From assembly GCF_000526415.1 (NCBI RefSeq), contig NZ_JAGA01000002.1:922001-986000 (forward strand): a stretch of DNA of 64,000 nt, in the 5' to 3' direction. Under the pieces are notes generated by a model that did no database searches, was not told where the DNA came from, and was given only the letters and a program-made list of their open reading frames with translations. Position 1 is the stretch's first letter. Each line of letters opens with the position of its first letter. Position numbers and translations under genes: made by a program. This DNA comes from Kallotenue papyrolyticum. GTDB taxonomy: Bacteria > Chloroflexota > Chloroflexia > Chloroflexales > Kallotenuaceae. This document shows positions 1 to 9,069 of this stretch, one piece after another.

Positions 1-901
1 ACCATGTCGCGCCGCGGTCGTCCGAGACGCGGTACAGCAACTCGTCGCCGGGCGTGGTGCGGAAGACCTGGACCAGCTCGCCCACATCCGTGACGCCGAG
101 CGTGCCCTGCTCGGCGGCGCGGCCGTCGAGGCGCAGCTGCTGCGGCGCGGCCCAGGTGACGCCCTGATCGCGTGAGACTGTATAGGCGATGCCGATCGGT
201 TCGCCCAGCACGGCATTCGGATCTTTGCCCTCGTCCCAGGTGACATACACGTTATTATTTGAGTCGATCATGATGTGCAGCTTGATCGAGCCATAGGCGC
301 TGTGTGACAGATTGCGCGGCGCGGACCAGCTCGCGCCACCGTCCAGCGAGCGCCGGTACCAGACATCCGAGCAGCCTTCGCAACTGGTCGTTTTGTTGTT
401 GGGCGTCAGCTCCTGATAGACGACATGCAGGATGCCGCTCGGATCGATCGCGATCGCCGCGTAGTACGGCATACCGATCGCGTTCATGACGCGCGGGCGC
501 TGCCAGGCCTGCGCCGAAGAAGCCTGCACCGGATCGGCAGCGGTGTACAGAATGTGGTCCCGTGAGCGCACCAGCAGATGCAGCCGTCCTGAGCGGTCAA
601 TGGCCAGACTGCTGCGCGCTGCCCAGCCGCCCGTGCCGGTCATGACGATGTCGTTCGGCGCGAGCCATGCATCGCCGCGGCGCGTGGTGTACATCAGCAG
701 ATCCTTGGCGGTCTCGCCGCTACCCGTCCCGGTTGCGAAGATCAGGTGCGGGTTGCCCCACGGATCGACGGCGAGCGTTGGAAACCAGTTCGATCGCGTC
801 GTTGTCTTGATCTCGACGGGCCTGCTCCAGCCGCTGGTTTGCGCCAGCGCCGCCGTCGGCGCCAGTAACAGCGCGAGCAACAGCAACAAACGACGACTCA
901 T
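1..901 (-). CDS. Secreted BNR/sialidase-like repeat protein (3' end outside window)
   Basis: The frame opens with ATG at 901 and stays open to the left edge, so at least 300 residues are seen and the C-terminus is missing. Residues 1-22 form a signal peptide: two arginines, a poly-leucine core and an ALA-Q cleavage site. After it come repeated segments with the Asp-box flavour of BNR/sialidase propellers (SLDGGASWSAP, SRDQGVTWAAP, SDDRGATWSG). Such propellers bind or cleave glycans, but no catalytic residues can be assigned here. The start overlaps the stop of the upstream gene (ATGA) and GGAGG lies about 6 nt before it, so it is the last visible gene of the glycan operon. An exported carbohydrate-related role is an inference. 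Confidence 0.75.
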   Translation of the reverse strand, partial: MSRRLLLLLALLLAPTAALAQTSGWSRPVEIKTTTRSNWFPTLAVDPWGNPHLIFATGTGSGETAKDLLMYTTRRGDAWLAPNDIVMTGTGGWAARSSLAIDRSGRLHLLVRSRDHILYTAADPVQASSAQAWQRPRVMNAIGMPYYAAIAIDPSGILHVVYQELTPNNKTTSCEGCSDVWYRRSLDGGASWSAPRNLSHSAYGSIKLHIMIDSNNNVYVTWDEGKDPNAVLGEPIGIAYTVSRDQGVTWAAPQQLRLDGRAAEQGTLGVTDVGELVQVFRTTPGDELLYRVSDDRGATW

Positions 902-2397
902 GGCAGCCTCCGGTAGAGCGCGTATGGACCGTCACGGTGGATGAGCTCGTACGATCGATCAAGCTGAGTCGCGGGATACACGCCGGTCCACGCGCCGAAC
1001 GGCCCCACCACCACGTACGGAGCCGGGTTTGCATCGAGATCGATGCGCGCAGGCGGGCCGCCGCTCCACCGGTGGCGCACCGCTACATCCAGCAGCGCCT
1101 GCGGCGGATACTGGTAACGATGATCGGTCAGGCCGCCCAGCTCCGGCTCCCAGGTGGCGATCAGCGTGTCGTCGGGAAGATGGCGTTGAAGATATGCGGC
1201 GAAACGCAGCACGCTGCGATCCGGTGTCAGGATCTCATGAGTCGTTTGCGCCAGGGGCACGCCGATGATAAGGCCCACCCCAAGCGCAACAGCGGCGGCG
1301 TGAGTTGTGCCGCGCCGTCGCGCCCAGCTCCACGTGTCGGCCATGAGTCGCGCGACGGGCAGCGCGCCCAGCGCCGCGCCGACGTAAGCGTAGCGTGGCC
1401 AGCCCAGTGATACGACGAACCACAGCAGCCAGATCGCAACGATCAGCAGCACAAACGCCTCGGCCTGCGCCGGCATGTCGCGGCGCCGGCGCGCGCGCCA
1501 CCAGCCATAGATCAGCGCCGGGATCAGCAAGCCGCCATACAACGCGGGCGAGACGAGCAGCCGCAGCGCGCGTAGCGTCGCGTCCGGCCGCAGCACCAGG
1601 ATCGCGCCGCCGGCCGCCTGGCGGGTCAGCGCCAGATTTTCGGCGAAGGTGCTGGGGCCGAGCTGCGTGAACAGGATCATGAGCCAGCCCAGCGCCATCG
1701 CCGCGGCGATCAGCGGCGGCAGCAGCCACAGCGACCAGCGGCCGTTGCGGTAGACGCGCCATTCGAGCAAGCTGCCGAGTGCCAGCGCAGGCGCGAACGC
1801 GACGATCGCCTGATTTTTGGTGATCAGGCAAAGGCCCCAGCAGATGCCCGCCGCCACTGCTCGCCTTCCACAGCGCCGCGTGAGCGCGCCGTGCCAGAAC
1901 CAGAGGCCGGCCAGCAAAAACGTCAGCGTCGGGATCTCGCCCAGCACCTGCCGCCCCCAGTTGAGCGTCCACGCGCCGCGCGAGCTGAGCAGCAGGGCGC
2001 TTGCCAGCAGCGCAAGCGCCGGCGTGTACAGTCGCCGCGCCACGCGATAACACAGCGCCAGGCACGCCAGGAGATAGAGCGCCATGACGAGACGCGCCTG
2101 CAGCAGCCCGCTGCCGGCCAGGCGAAACATTGCCGCGATCGGCAGCAGCACCGTCGGGCCGGCGGCGGTCGTCGGGCCGAAGTAGCGCGGGCCGTCGCTG
2201 CTCCAGTCGGCATACACGCCGTGCCGTAGCAGCGCTTTGGGCACATGCAGGTACTGACCTTCGTCGAACCACGTGGCCGGATAGGCCTCAAGGTTGATCA
2301 GCACCAGCGCCAGCACACACAGCAGGCCAAGCCCGACCACGAGCGGCCGGAGGTTGATGCGAAGCACGGTTTGCGCGATGACCTGTCTGCCGATCAT
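898..2397 (-). CDS. GT-C (PMT/ArnT-like) membrane glycosyltransferase
   Basis: A polytopic membrane protein of 499 residues. Near the N-terminus, after the first membrane helix, sits WFDEGQYLHVPK, the acidic loop motif typical of GT39/ArnT/PMT polyprenol-dependent glycosyltransferases, which move sugars from a lipid carrier on the outer face of the membrane. About ten hydrophobic segments follow, then a soluble C-terminal part (LPDDTLIATWEPELGG). The frame could begin at 2475, but ATG 2397 has GAGG upstream and avoids running into the preceding gene. The C-terminus overlaps the next gene by 4 nt. Acceptor and sugar are unknown. Confidence 0.8.
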   Translation of the reverse strand: MIGRQVIAQTVLRINLRPLVVGLGLLCVLALVLINLEAYPATWFDEGQYLHVPKALLRHGVYADWSSDGPRYFGPTTAAGPTVLLPIAAMFRLAGSGLLQARLVMALYLLACLALCYRVARRLYTPALALLASALLLSSRGAWTLNWGRQVLGEIPTLTFLLAGLWFWHGALTRRCGRRAVAAGICWGLCLITKNQAIVAFAPALALGSLLEWRVYRNGRWSLWLLPPLIAAAMALGWLMILFTQLGPSTFAENLALTRQAAGGAILVLRPDATLRALRLLVSPALYGGLLIPALIYGWWRARRRRDMPAQAEAFVLLIVAIWLLWFVVSLGWPRYAYVGAALGALPVARLMADTWSWARRRGTTHAAAVALGVGLIIGVPLAQTTHEILTPDRSVLRFAAYLQRHLPDDTLIATWEPELGGLTDHRYQYPPQALLDVAVRHRWSGGPPARIDLDANPAPYVVVGPFGAWTGVYPATQLDRSYELIHRDGPYALYRRLP

Positions 2398-2409
2398 GGC
2401 TGCCTCGTA

Positions 2410-2440
2410 TGAGCGGGCGAACACAAGGGTTGCCCCTACC
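2410..2440. repeat. Short intergenic palindromic element, GGGCGAACAC type
   Basis: Between two glycosyltransferase genes lies an imperfect dyad beginning GGGCGAACAC at 2415 and ending GCCCCTACC. The same ten-base core occurs in the larger hairpin at 44938-44966. Short palindromes of this look are common intergenic repeats in many genomes; the copy here is degenerate. It may act as an RNA hairpin within the operon. Confidence 0.45.
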
Positions 2441-2446
2441 AATGAC

Positions 2447-4069
2447 TCATGGCGCGTGTGAGTCGTCCACGGCATAGATCCAGAGCTGCGCTCCGCTCCA
2501 GACCAGGCGCAACGCGTCGTCCTCGATCGTTGTATCCACTACGACGTAGCTCGCGCCGTAGCGATCGAGAAGAGCCTGGCGCGCCGTCGCGTCAGTCGCC
2601 GGGTCGAGCGCGCGCGCCACGTCGTCGCGCGTGCGGTAAAAGTCCACGGTCTGCGCCCAGTGCGCCAGCACCGCGCGCGCATCCGTCTCGGCCGGCACGA
2701 ACTGACCGAAGTTGAGATCGCTCAACACCACGTCGTCGCCCGTCGTGTTGGCGGCCAGCCAGCCGAGCGCCGCGGCCTCGTCCGTTCGCAGGTAGTAGGG
2801 CGCAGCGCGCCGCTCCAGCTCGACGAAGCGCCAGGCCAGCAGATACAGATTGGTCGGCAGCGACAGCGCGAGCAGCAACGGCAACACCCAGCGGCCGAGC
2901 GCCGCGCGCCGGCGATCGAGCCAGGGGATGAGTCGTCGCTGCGCGCCCCAGACCGCCGCGAGCGCGATCGGGATCTGCCAGGGATTGAGCAGGTGGATCT
3001 GAAAGCTGACCGGCAGGTAGATTAGTCCTAGGCCGGCGATGCACCAGACCTTGACCAACAGCTCGCCGTCGCTGCGCTCGCGCAGCGGTCGAAGGCCCGT
3101 CCAGCCGCTGATCGTCGCGATCAGCGGCACGCCCATCAGGATCAGCAGGTGCGGCGGCGATGGTGTCCACACGCCGGCGTTGGTGAATTGGCTCAACACG
3201 GCGCGCCAAAGCGGATCGCGGCTGGTTAGCCAGGCGAAGTAGCCGGCCGGCGGAAACGAGACGACGCCGACCAACACCGTGCCCCCGACCGCGCGCCACG
3301 GAATTGCCCGCTCGCGCACGGCCAGCAGCGCGAGCCAGCCGCCCAGCACAGCATAGACGCTCAGCAGGTCGTAGGCGTGCTGCAGCGCCAGGATCAGGCC
3401 CAGCGCCGCCGCCGCGAGCCACCAGCGCCAGTCGCCGCGCGTGGCTTGCAGCGCCGCCGCGAAGATCGCGACGACCAGCGCGCCCGCGACCAGGAAATGC
3501 GGATAGCCCAGCAGACTGAGCAGCGTGTTCGGCTCGGCGACGTACAGATCGAACGGATAGCGCACATCGGCAAGACCGCGCGCGTACTTTTCGACGACCC
3601 ACACCACGCCCAGGCCGCCGCCGCACCCGGCGATCAGCCAGGCCCACGCGCGCTCATGAGTCGTGCGGCTGGCGAGGCTGTAGAACCACCACGCCGCCGC
3701 CAGAAAGCTCGCGCCGCCCATGAGGCGCAAAACCTGAAAGATGGCAGCGTTGCTCCAGCCGGTCAGGTTTTGCAGCTGCGCCAGCGCCAGCCAGAGCAGG
3801 TTGAAGAGCGCCGGCTCGTTCGGCTGGGCCGTCATGCGATTGGGCACCAGCAGCGCCTCACGATGATCGCGCAGCCACGAGAAATACTGCAGCGTGTCGG
3901 GCGCGTCCAGCATGAGTCCGGTATAGACGCGGTCGGCAGGAACATCAGTGGCCGCGTAAAGGTAGGGCAGCGTGGTCAGCGTGCCGAGCAGCAGCGCGAT
4001 CCACAGCGGCCAGCTGCGCCACTTGGTGCGTTGCGCGACGGGACGAGTCGTTGCGACGGAAACAGCCAT
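2447..4069 (-). CDS. Polytopic membrane protein, GT-C glycosyltransferase-like
   Basis: A 540-residue protein with roughly eleven hydrophobic segments and a soluble C-terminal domain (VVLSDLNFGQFVPAETDARA, then DRYGASYVVVDTTIE). That layout, helices first and a short soluble tail ending in a 'YVVV' strand, is seen in archaeal and chloroflexal GT-C-like membrane proteins. The motif LDAPDTLQYFSWL in the first outer loop could be the acidic catalytic loop. ATG 4069 has GAGGTG 6 nt upstream and is preferred over GTG 4078. It overlaps no neighbour and lies 2 nt from the upstream gene. No precise activity can be named. Confidence 0.7.
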   Translation of the reverse strand: MAVSVATTRPVAQRTKWRSWPLWIALLLGTLTTLPYLYAATDVPADRVYTGLMLDAPDTLQYFSWLRDHREALLVPNRMTAQPNEPALFNLLWLALAQLQNLTGWSNAAIFQVLRLMGGASFLAAAWWFYSLASRTTHERAWAWLIAGCGGGLGVVWVVEKYARGLADVRYPFDLYVAEPNTLLSLLGYPHFLVAGALVVAIFAAALQATRGDWRWWLAAAALGLILALQHAYDLLSVYAVLGGWLALLAVRERAIPWRAVGGTVLVGVVSFPPAGYFAWLTSRDPLWRAVLSQFTNAGVWTPSPPHLLILMGVPLIATISGWTGLRPLRERSDGELLVKVWCIAGLGLIYLPVSFQIHLLNPWQIPIALAAVWGAQRRLIPWLDRRRAALGRWVLPLLLALSLPTNLYLLAWRFVELERRAAPYYLRTDEAAALGWLAANTTGDDVVLSDLNFGQFVPAETDARAVLAHWAQTVDFYRTRDDVARALDPATDATARQALLDRYGASYVVVDTTIEDDALRLVWSGAQLWIYAVDDSHAP

Positions 4070-4071
4070 GA

Positions 4072-5544
4072 TCAGCACCTCGCAGCGACAATGGGTTTGG
4101 GCCGGCGCAGAGGTATCGGACGATCACCATGCGCCAACAACAGCAGCAGGATCGCCACGCCAAGCAGGAGCGGCAGGATGCTCCACGCGCCCGGCAGGCC
4201 GAGCGCCATGCCGAGGTTGCGCGCCACGTCACCGCCGATCCACGCCGGCAGCGTCCAGCCGAGCCACGGATTGGCGATCGTGTCGGGCGGGAACTGCTGC
4301 CCGGCCAATGCCTCGGCCCAGACCAGCAGCGCACTGATCGCGACCAGGCCAAGGACGACTCTGCGCCAGAAAGCACGACTCCAGACGCGATCGGCGAGCC
4401 AAACTGCGGGGATCGCCGCAAAAGGAATCGCCGGGATGATGTAGCGCGGCCCCACGCCGAAACCGCCCCACCACATGCGCGAGGCGCTGTACAGTAGCCA
4501 GAGACTAAGGGCTGACGCGATGGCGATCGCCAGTGGCGCGCGTTGCCGACCGCTGCGCCACCACAGCATCGCGCCCGGCAGCGCCAGCAACAGCCATGGC
4601 GCGCGCACAAGGAGGCCGCGGAACAGGCCGCCGAGCAGCCCCCACATGCCGCTGAGGCGCGGATAGGTCAGGCTCATGAAGCCGCTGTGGTGCTGTTCCT
4701 GCCACAACACCGAATGGGCGTAGCCGATCGGCAACGGCGTGCCGAAGGCGATCAGGTCGTAGCCGATCAACAGGGCCAGCGGCGGCAGCCCGCCGAGCGC
4801 GATCCAGATCGTCGTGCGCCAGCCGAGTCGCCACAGCGCGTAGAGGCCGAGGATCACCGCGATCAGGACGGCCGGGTATTCGCTGATCAGCGCCAGGCCC
4901 AACAGCGCGCCGGTCGCAATGAGGCGCCAAACGCGTCGCGTAGGTGACGCATAAACCCTTTCGATCAGCGCCCACGCGCTGACCAGCAGCGCCGCAACCA
5001 GCGCGTGGCTGTAGAAGTTGGCGGCGTAAGGCGCGAGCGGCGTCGCCAGCCCAACGCCCAGCGTGCCCAGCAGCGCCGGGCCGGGCCGGAACCAGCGCCG
5101 CAGCAGCCAGTCGAGCGCGACCAGTCCCAGCGCGACCGGCAGCGCGATCACCAGCAGCGTTAGCAGATAGTGGCTCAGCGCCAGCGTCACGCGCTCCACG
5201 CCGAGTCCCGCGCCGTCGGGCCGCACCGTCGCCGCCAGCGCGCCGCGGTTCGCGACCCTGCTCAGTGCGGCCTGGACCGAATCCGCTTGAGTCGCGAGCC
5301 GGATTGCTGCGTAGGCAGGAACGGCCAGCAGCGCGGGACCGGGTGCTTTGTCGCTGTAGGCATGCCCATCGATCAGTGCGTAGTCGCCGGTGGTGTGGAC
5401 GAAGCTATCGATGCGGACACTCCGCTCTTCGACGATCGCGCGCACCAGCGCCAGCCGCGAAGTCTGGCTCCAGTCGGCCCAGCGTGGCGGCACGTAGGCG
5501 TAGCACAGCAGCAGGAGCAGGATGATCAAGAAAGCGCGGCGCAT
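4072..5544 (-). CDS. Polytopic membrane protein, probable glycosyltransferase
   Basis: 490 residues, starting with an N-terminal membrane anchor (AFLIILLLLLCYAYVP), then an outer loop of about 100 residues holding DGHAYSDKAPGPALLAVP, then ten or so further membrane segments. The 'SDKAPG' loop is characteristic of a family of uncharacterised bacterial membrane proteins usually annotated as glycosyltransferase-like and found in cell-surface clusters. GGAG sits 7 nt before the ATG. The C-terminus is short and basic, so unlike its neighbour it lacks a large soluble tail. Lipid-linked sugar transfer is inferred from context. Confidence 0.65.
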   Translation of the reverse strand: MRRAFLIILLLLLCYAYVPPRWADWSQTSRLALVRAIVEERSVRIDSFVHTTGDYALIDGHAYSDKAPGPALLAVPAYAAIRLATQADSVQAALSRVANRGALAATVRPDGAGLGVERVTLALSHYLLTLLVIALPVALGLVALDWLLRRWFRPGPALLGTLGVGLATPLAPYAANFYSHALVAALLVSAWALIERVYASPTRRVWRLIATGALLGLALISEYPAVLIAVILGLYALWRLGWRTTIWIALGGLPPLALLIGYDLIAFGTPLPIGYAHSVLWQEQHHSGFMSLTYPRLSGMWGLLGGLFRGLLVRAPWLLLALPGAMLWWRSGRQRAPLAIAIASALSLWLLYSASRMWWGGFGVGPRYIIPAIPFAAIPAVWLADRVWSRAFWRRVVLGLVAISALLVWAEALAGQQFPPDTIANPWLGWTLPAWIGGDVARNLGMALGLPGAWSILPLLLGVAILLLLLAHGDRPIPLRRPKPIVAARC

Positions 5545-5547
5545 GCG

Positions 5548-6474
5548 TCAGCTCCGTCCATCGATCAGGGATGGTTGGTGGTGATGAGTCACCGGTGCGC
5601 TCAGATCGCGCCAGCCGATCGGACGTCTCATGCGGCCGGTGTGTCGTTGCGCGATCCACTTGGCGCGCAGCACGAGGACAAAGATCAACTGCAGGAGCGC
5701 GGCATGCAGCGGTCCGTAGTGCTTGCGGAAGAAGCGCACTTTGCTGCGATACAGCGCGGCGATCATCGGCTCGCGCGCCTGCTGCGTGCTCTGGCCGCCG
5801 TGGTGCAGAATGCGCGCGTCGGGCAGATACCACAGCTCCCAGCCGGCGCGGTGGAGTCGCAGGCACCAGTCGGTCTCTTCGCTGTACATAAAGTAGTCTT
5901 CGTCCATGGGTCCGACCTGCTCGATCGCCGCGCGGCGCACCAGCATGCATGCGCCGGGCAGCACGTCGGCGCGGCATGGGTGCCGGCTGTGACGTGGTCC
6001 ATAGCCGGGATACCACGGCCCGTACAGCCGTCTTCCCAGCCCGGTCACGTTGAGCGTTTCGCTCCAGAGCGATGGAAAGCGCGCGCGCGACGCCTGAAAC
6101 GATCCGTCCGCATTCAGCAACTGGCCGCCGACCGCGCCGACCCGTGGATGATCGTCGGCAAAGCGCACCAGCAGCTCGATCGAGTCTGGCGCGGCGACGG
6201 TATCACTGTTGAGCAGCAGCACGTAGCGACCCGCGCCGCCGCGAATCGCCTGATTGTTGGCCGCCGCGAAGCCGAGATTGGTGCGGTTCTCGATGAGTCG
6301 CACATGCGCATATCTTGAGCGCACCGCTGCGACGCTGTCGTCGCGTGAGGCGTTGTCCACGACCCAGACATCGGCGCGCAGATCGCCAATGGCCGCGGGC
6401 AATGACTCAAGGCAGGCGAGCAGTAGATCGCGGGTGTTCCAGCTCACCAGGATGATCGATACGTCAACGGCCAT
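5548..6474 (-). CDS. GT2 family glycosyltransferase (rhamnosyltransferase-like)
   Basis: A 308-residue GT-A fold enzyme. It shows the N-terminal SIILVSWNTRDLL strand, VVDNASRDDS (nucleotide-binding Asp), LLLNSDT as the DxD-equivalent metal site, the acceptor motif MYSEETDWCLR (the EED/ETD general-base region) and a C-terminal amphipathic stretch likely to sit on the membrane. These features match the WbbL/rhamnosyltransferase branch of GT2. The last 11 nt of the upstream polymerase-like gene overlap its start; GGAG lies 8 nt before ATG. Donor sugar cannot be read from sequence. Confidence 0.85.
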   Translation of the reverse strand: MAVDVSIILVSWNTRDLLLACLESLPAAIGDLRADVWVVDNASRDDSVAAVRSRYAHVRLIENRTNLGFAAANNQAIRGGAGRYVLLLNSDTVAAPDSIELLVRFADDHPRVGAVGGQLLNADGSFQASRARFPSLWSETLNVTGLGRRLYGPWYPGYGPRHSRHPCRADVLPGACMLVRRAAIEQVGPMDEDYFMYSEETDWCLRLHRAGWELWYLPDARILHHGGQSTQQAREPMIAALYRSKVRFFRKHYGPLHAALLQLIFVLVLRAKWIAQRHTGRMRRPIGWRDLSAPVTHHHQPSLIDGRS

Positions 6475-7864
6475 GCGTCATTCTCCGTGGCGCGGGCCGC
6501 GGCTCGGGCCGCGGCGCGACCTGCCGGCGCACGCTCATCAGCACGCCCAGAAAGATCCACGAGAAGATCGTGTAGCGAAAGCCTTCGATGCCCTGGTTGT
6601 AGGCGAACGGGATCACCCAGTCGCCCAGCATCATCGCGGCGCTGGCAGCGATGAGGCCGCCGCAGGCCGCGATTCCAAGCGTACGGAGCGCGCCCGGCGG
6701 CGCGTGTTTGAGCACGGCGCGGCCCTCGCGAAACGCGGCGATCACGATCCAGAGCCAGCAGAACGCGCCGATCAGACCGGTCTGCGCCACGATGTCGAGA
6801 TAGTTGTTATGAGTCGAGCGCGCTTCCTGCGGGTGGTAGGTCATGTAATACAGCGCGTAGCCGGCCGGGCCGGTGCCCAGCAGCGGATGCGTGCGGACGA
6901 GTTCGAAATTCATCCGCCAGAGCCTGAGTCGCTCGGTATTGCCCTGCACCTCGCTATCGGCCGAGAAGGTTTCGACGTAGAAGTTGCGCAGCGACAGACC
7001 CAGGATCAGCAGGACGATCAACAGAACGAAGAAGCCGATGCGCGATCGAAAGAGGGTAATCGCCGCGATGGCGATGATCGACGGCGCCCAGCCAGAGATC
7101 CAGCCAACGTTCCAGATGCCCATGATGTAGAGGTGCAGCAGCAGGATCGTCCCCAATCCCAGCCGGTAGACGAGCGTGAGGCGCGGTTGCGTCAGGAGCG
7201 CATAGCCAACCGCCACGAACCAGAGCGCAAACAGGCCGCGTGTGTTGACCAGCGGCAGCTCGACACCGACTGCGCGCGCGAGCGTAAAGGCGCTGCCGCA
7301 GACGAGAAACGCGCCGGCGATCATCCAAAGCTGGCGTGGCGTGCGCCCAAAATTGGCGATCAGCAGCGCGGTGATCGGCGATGCAACGATCGTCAGCAGC
7401 GCGGCAAGCTGCACAAAAAGGAAGCGATCGTAGCGGATCAGCAGCGGATCGCGAAAAACAATGCTCCAGATCAGCGCGGCGACGGCAATGCCCATGAATG
7501 CCAGTAGCGGCGTGTTGAGCAGCGAGCGACTCCACGGGGCGCCCGTCCGGCTTGTCAGCGCGCTCAGCGTCCAGATGCCGGCCAGCAGCACTACCAGCAG
7601 CATCACCGCCGGCACGCGGCTGTAACTGCCGGTCGGTAGGCTATAGGGCACGAGCAGCGCGGCCAGCGGAATCGCGGTGACCAATGAGTCATAGGTGCGC
7701 AGGCTGATCATCAGCAGCGGCAGGATGCCGAAGATCGCGGCCAGCAGTAGCTGGCGGCTGTTGCCGACGAGATAGCCCGTCAGGATCGTGCCGGCCAGCA
7801 GCGCGATCAGCGCCAGCGAGGTGATTGCGCCGCGCCGCGGCTGGCGAGCAAGCGTGTGACTCAT
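6464..7864 (-). CDS. O-antigen ligase/polymerase-like membrane protein (Wzy/WaaL fold)
   Basis: 466 residues with about eleven membrane helices and a large outer loop near the middle of the C-terminal half containing RTHPLLGTGPAGYALYYM and the HNNYLDIVAQTGLIG motif. The H-x-x-x-L pattern with a preceding GxGPG/GTGPAG turn is the hallmark of the Wzy_C/O-antigen-ligase family. In the glycan cluster it would polymerise or transfer lipid-linked glycan on the outer face. Start ATG 7864 overlaps the upstream stop (ATGA) and has GGAGG 8 nt before it. Whether it acts as polymerase or ligase cannot be told. Confidence 0.8.
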   Translation of the reverse strand: MSHTLARQPRRGAITSLALIALLAGTILTGYLVGNSRQLLLAAIFGILPLLMISLRTYDSLVTAIPLAALLVPYSLPTGSYSRVPAVMLLVVLLAGIWTLSALTSRTGAPWSRSLLNTPLLAFMGIAVAALIWSIVFRDPLLIRYDRFLFVQLAALLTIVASPITALLIANFGRTPRQLWMIAGAFLVCGSAFTLARAVGVELPLVNTRGLFALWFVAVGYALLTQPRLTLVYRLGLGTILLLHLYIMGIWNVGWISGWAPSIIAIAAITLFRSRIGFFVLLIVLLILGLSLRNFYVETFSADSEVQGNTERLRLWRMNFELVRTHPLLGTGPAGYALYYMTYHPQEARSTHNNYLDIVAQTGLIGAFCWLWIVIAAFREGRAVLKHAPPGALRTLGIAACGGLIAASAAMMLGDWVIPFAYNQGIEGFRYTIFSWIFLGVLMSVRRQVAPRPEPRPAPRRMTHGR

Positions 7865-9060
7865 ATCGGCTGCCTCCGTCGCGCGGCGACCTCGCGCGCC
7901 AGGCCCTCGAAGCGCGCGCCGATCACCCGCCAGTCATACTGCTGTCGGACCAGTTCGCGGCCTGCGACGGCAAGATCGGCGCGGAGCTGCGGCTGACACA
8001 GGAGGCTGGCCGTCGCGCGTGCGAACTCAACCGGCGTGTCGGCGATCAAGGTGTGACGTCCCGGCTGCACGGCCAAACCTTCGACGCCTTTGGATGTGGC
8101 GACCACCGGCGTGCCGATCGCCAGCGCTTCCAGCACTTTGAGACGCGTGCCACCGCCGCGCCGCAGCGGGACGACTTCGGCCCACGAGCGCGCGATCAGG
8201 CCGCGAATGTCCGCGACGTAGCCGGTCCACTCGATGCCGGGGGCGCCCAGCGCGGCACGCTGCGCGGGCTCGGTCTTGCCGGTGACGCGCAGCCGCACAT
8301 TGGGCCGCAGCGCGCGCAACAGCGGCAGGATCTCGCGCGCGAAATATGCCACGGCGTCGTAGTTGGCGTCGTAGGAGAGCGCGCCTGGATAGATCAGGGT
8401 ATCGGGTTCGGGCGAGGCATGCGCATCGGCGCGCTCGCTGATCGTCGCGCCGTTGGGCACCACCGCCAGATGGATGGTGTTCCCGGCAATCGCCTCGACC
8501 AAACGGCGCTCCGGCGCGGAGACGACCGTGCAGGCGTCGAATTGCGCCAGCAGTCGCCGCAGATACGACTGGTGTTTGCTCCAGGTCAGGTAAGCGCGCA
8601 CGCGTCGTCGTGGATTGCGCTCGTGCCGGAACTGCTCCCAAAGGACGGTTGTTTCAACCTCTTCAAAGATGCGCGGCACATCCGGCGCCAGCAGGGCGTA
8701 GGGCGCGGCAGCAAGCTGGAACGCGATCACCAGATCGGGATCAATGGCGGCGGCCCGCTGTTGCGTCAACGCGGCGAACTCGTCACTATAGGTGGCGCGC
8801 ACGGATTGCGGATCGCGCCGCCAGATGCTTGCCAATAGCGCGCCATTGCTGGGCGTCCACCGTCGTTGCTGCACCGCGGCGACCGACGCACACAGCTCGG
8901 CCATGCGCGCATGCTGCATCGGCGTGACCGGCTCTTGCGCCAGCGCCAGCAGGTGCACCTCATGGGTGCGAGCTAACGCGCGTAGCAAATGATTGATACG
9001 CAGTCGCGCGCCGTTGTCGGCCGGCTCAGGCCACCAGGATGAGAGTGCCAGAATGCGCAT
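7861..9060 (-). CDS. GT4 family glycosyltransferase
   Basis: 399 residues of GT-B fold. The N-terminal Rossmann half starts RILALSSWWPEPADNGARLR, a glycine/asparagine substrate loop usual in GT4 enzymes. The C-terminal half has PGALSYDANYDAV, RVTGK and EVVPLRRGGGTRLKVLEALA, the E-x7-E donor-binding motif, followed by GTPVVATSKGVEGL. This resembles the TIGR03087/PEP-CTERM-type sugar transferases. GAGGG lies 5 nt upstream of ATG. It sits in the middle of the operon between a GT2 gene and the polymerase-like gene. Confidence 0.82.
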   Translation of the reverse strand: MRILALSSWWPEPADNGARLRINHLLRALARTHEVHLLALAQEPVTPMQHARMAELCASVAAVQQRRWTPSNGALLASIWRRDPQSVRATYSDEFAALTQQRAAAIDPDLVIAFQLAAAPYALLAPDVPRIFEEVETTVLWEQFRHERNPRRRVRAYLTWSKHQSYLRRLLAQFDACTVVSAPERRLVEAIAGNTIHLAVVPNGATISERADAHASPEPDTLIYPGALSYDANYDAVAYFAREILPLLRALRPNVRLRVTGKTEPAQRAALGAPGIEWTGYVADIRGLIARSWAEVVPLRRGGGTRLKVLEALAIGTPVVATSKGVEGLAVQPGRHTLIADTPVEFARATASLLCQPQLRADLAVAGRELVRQQYDWRVIGARFEGLAREVAARRRQPI

Positions 9061-9069
9061 GATCGCCCT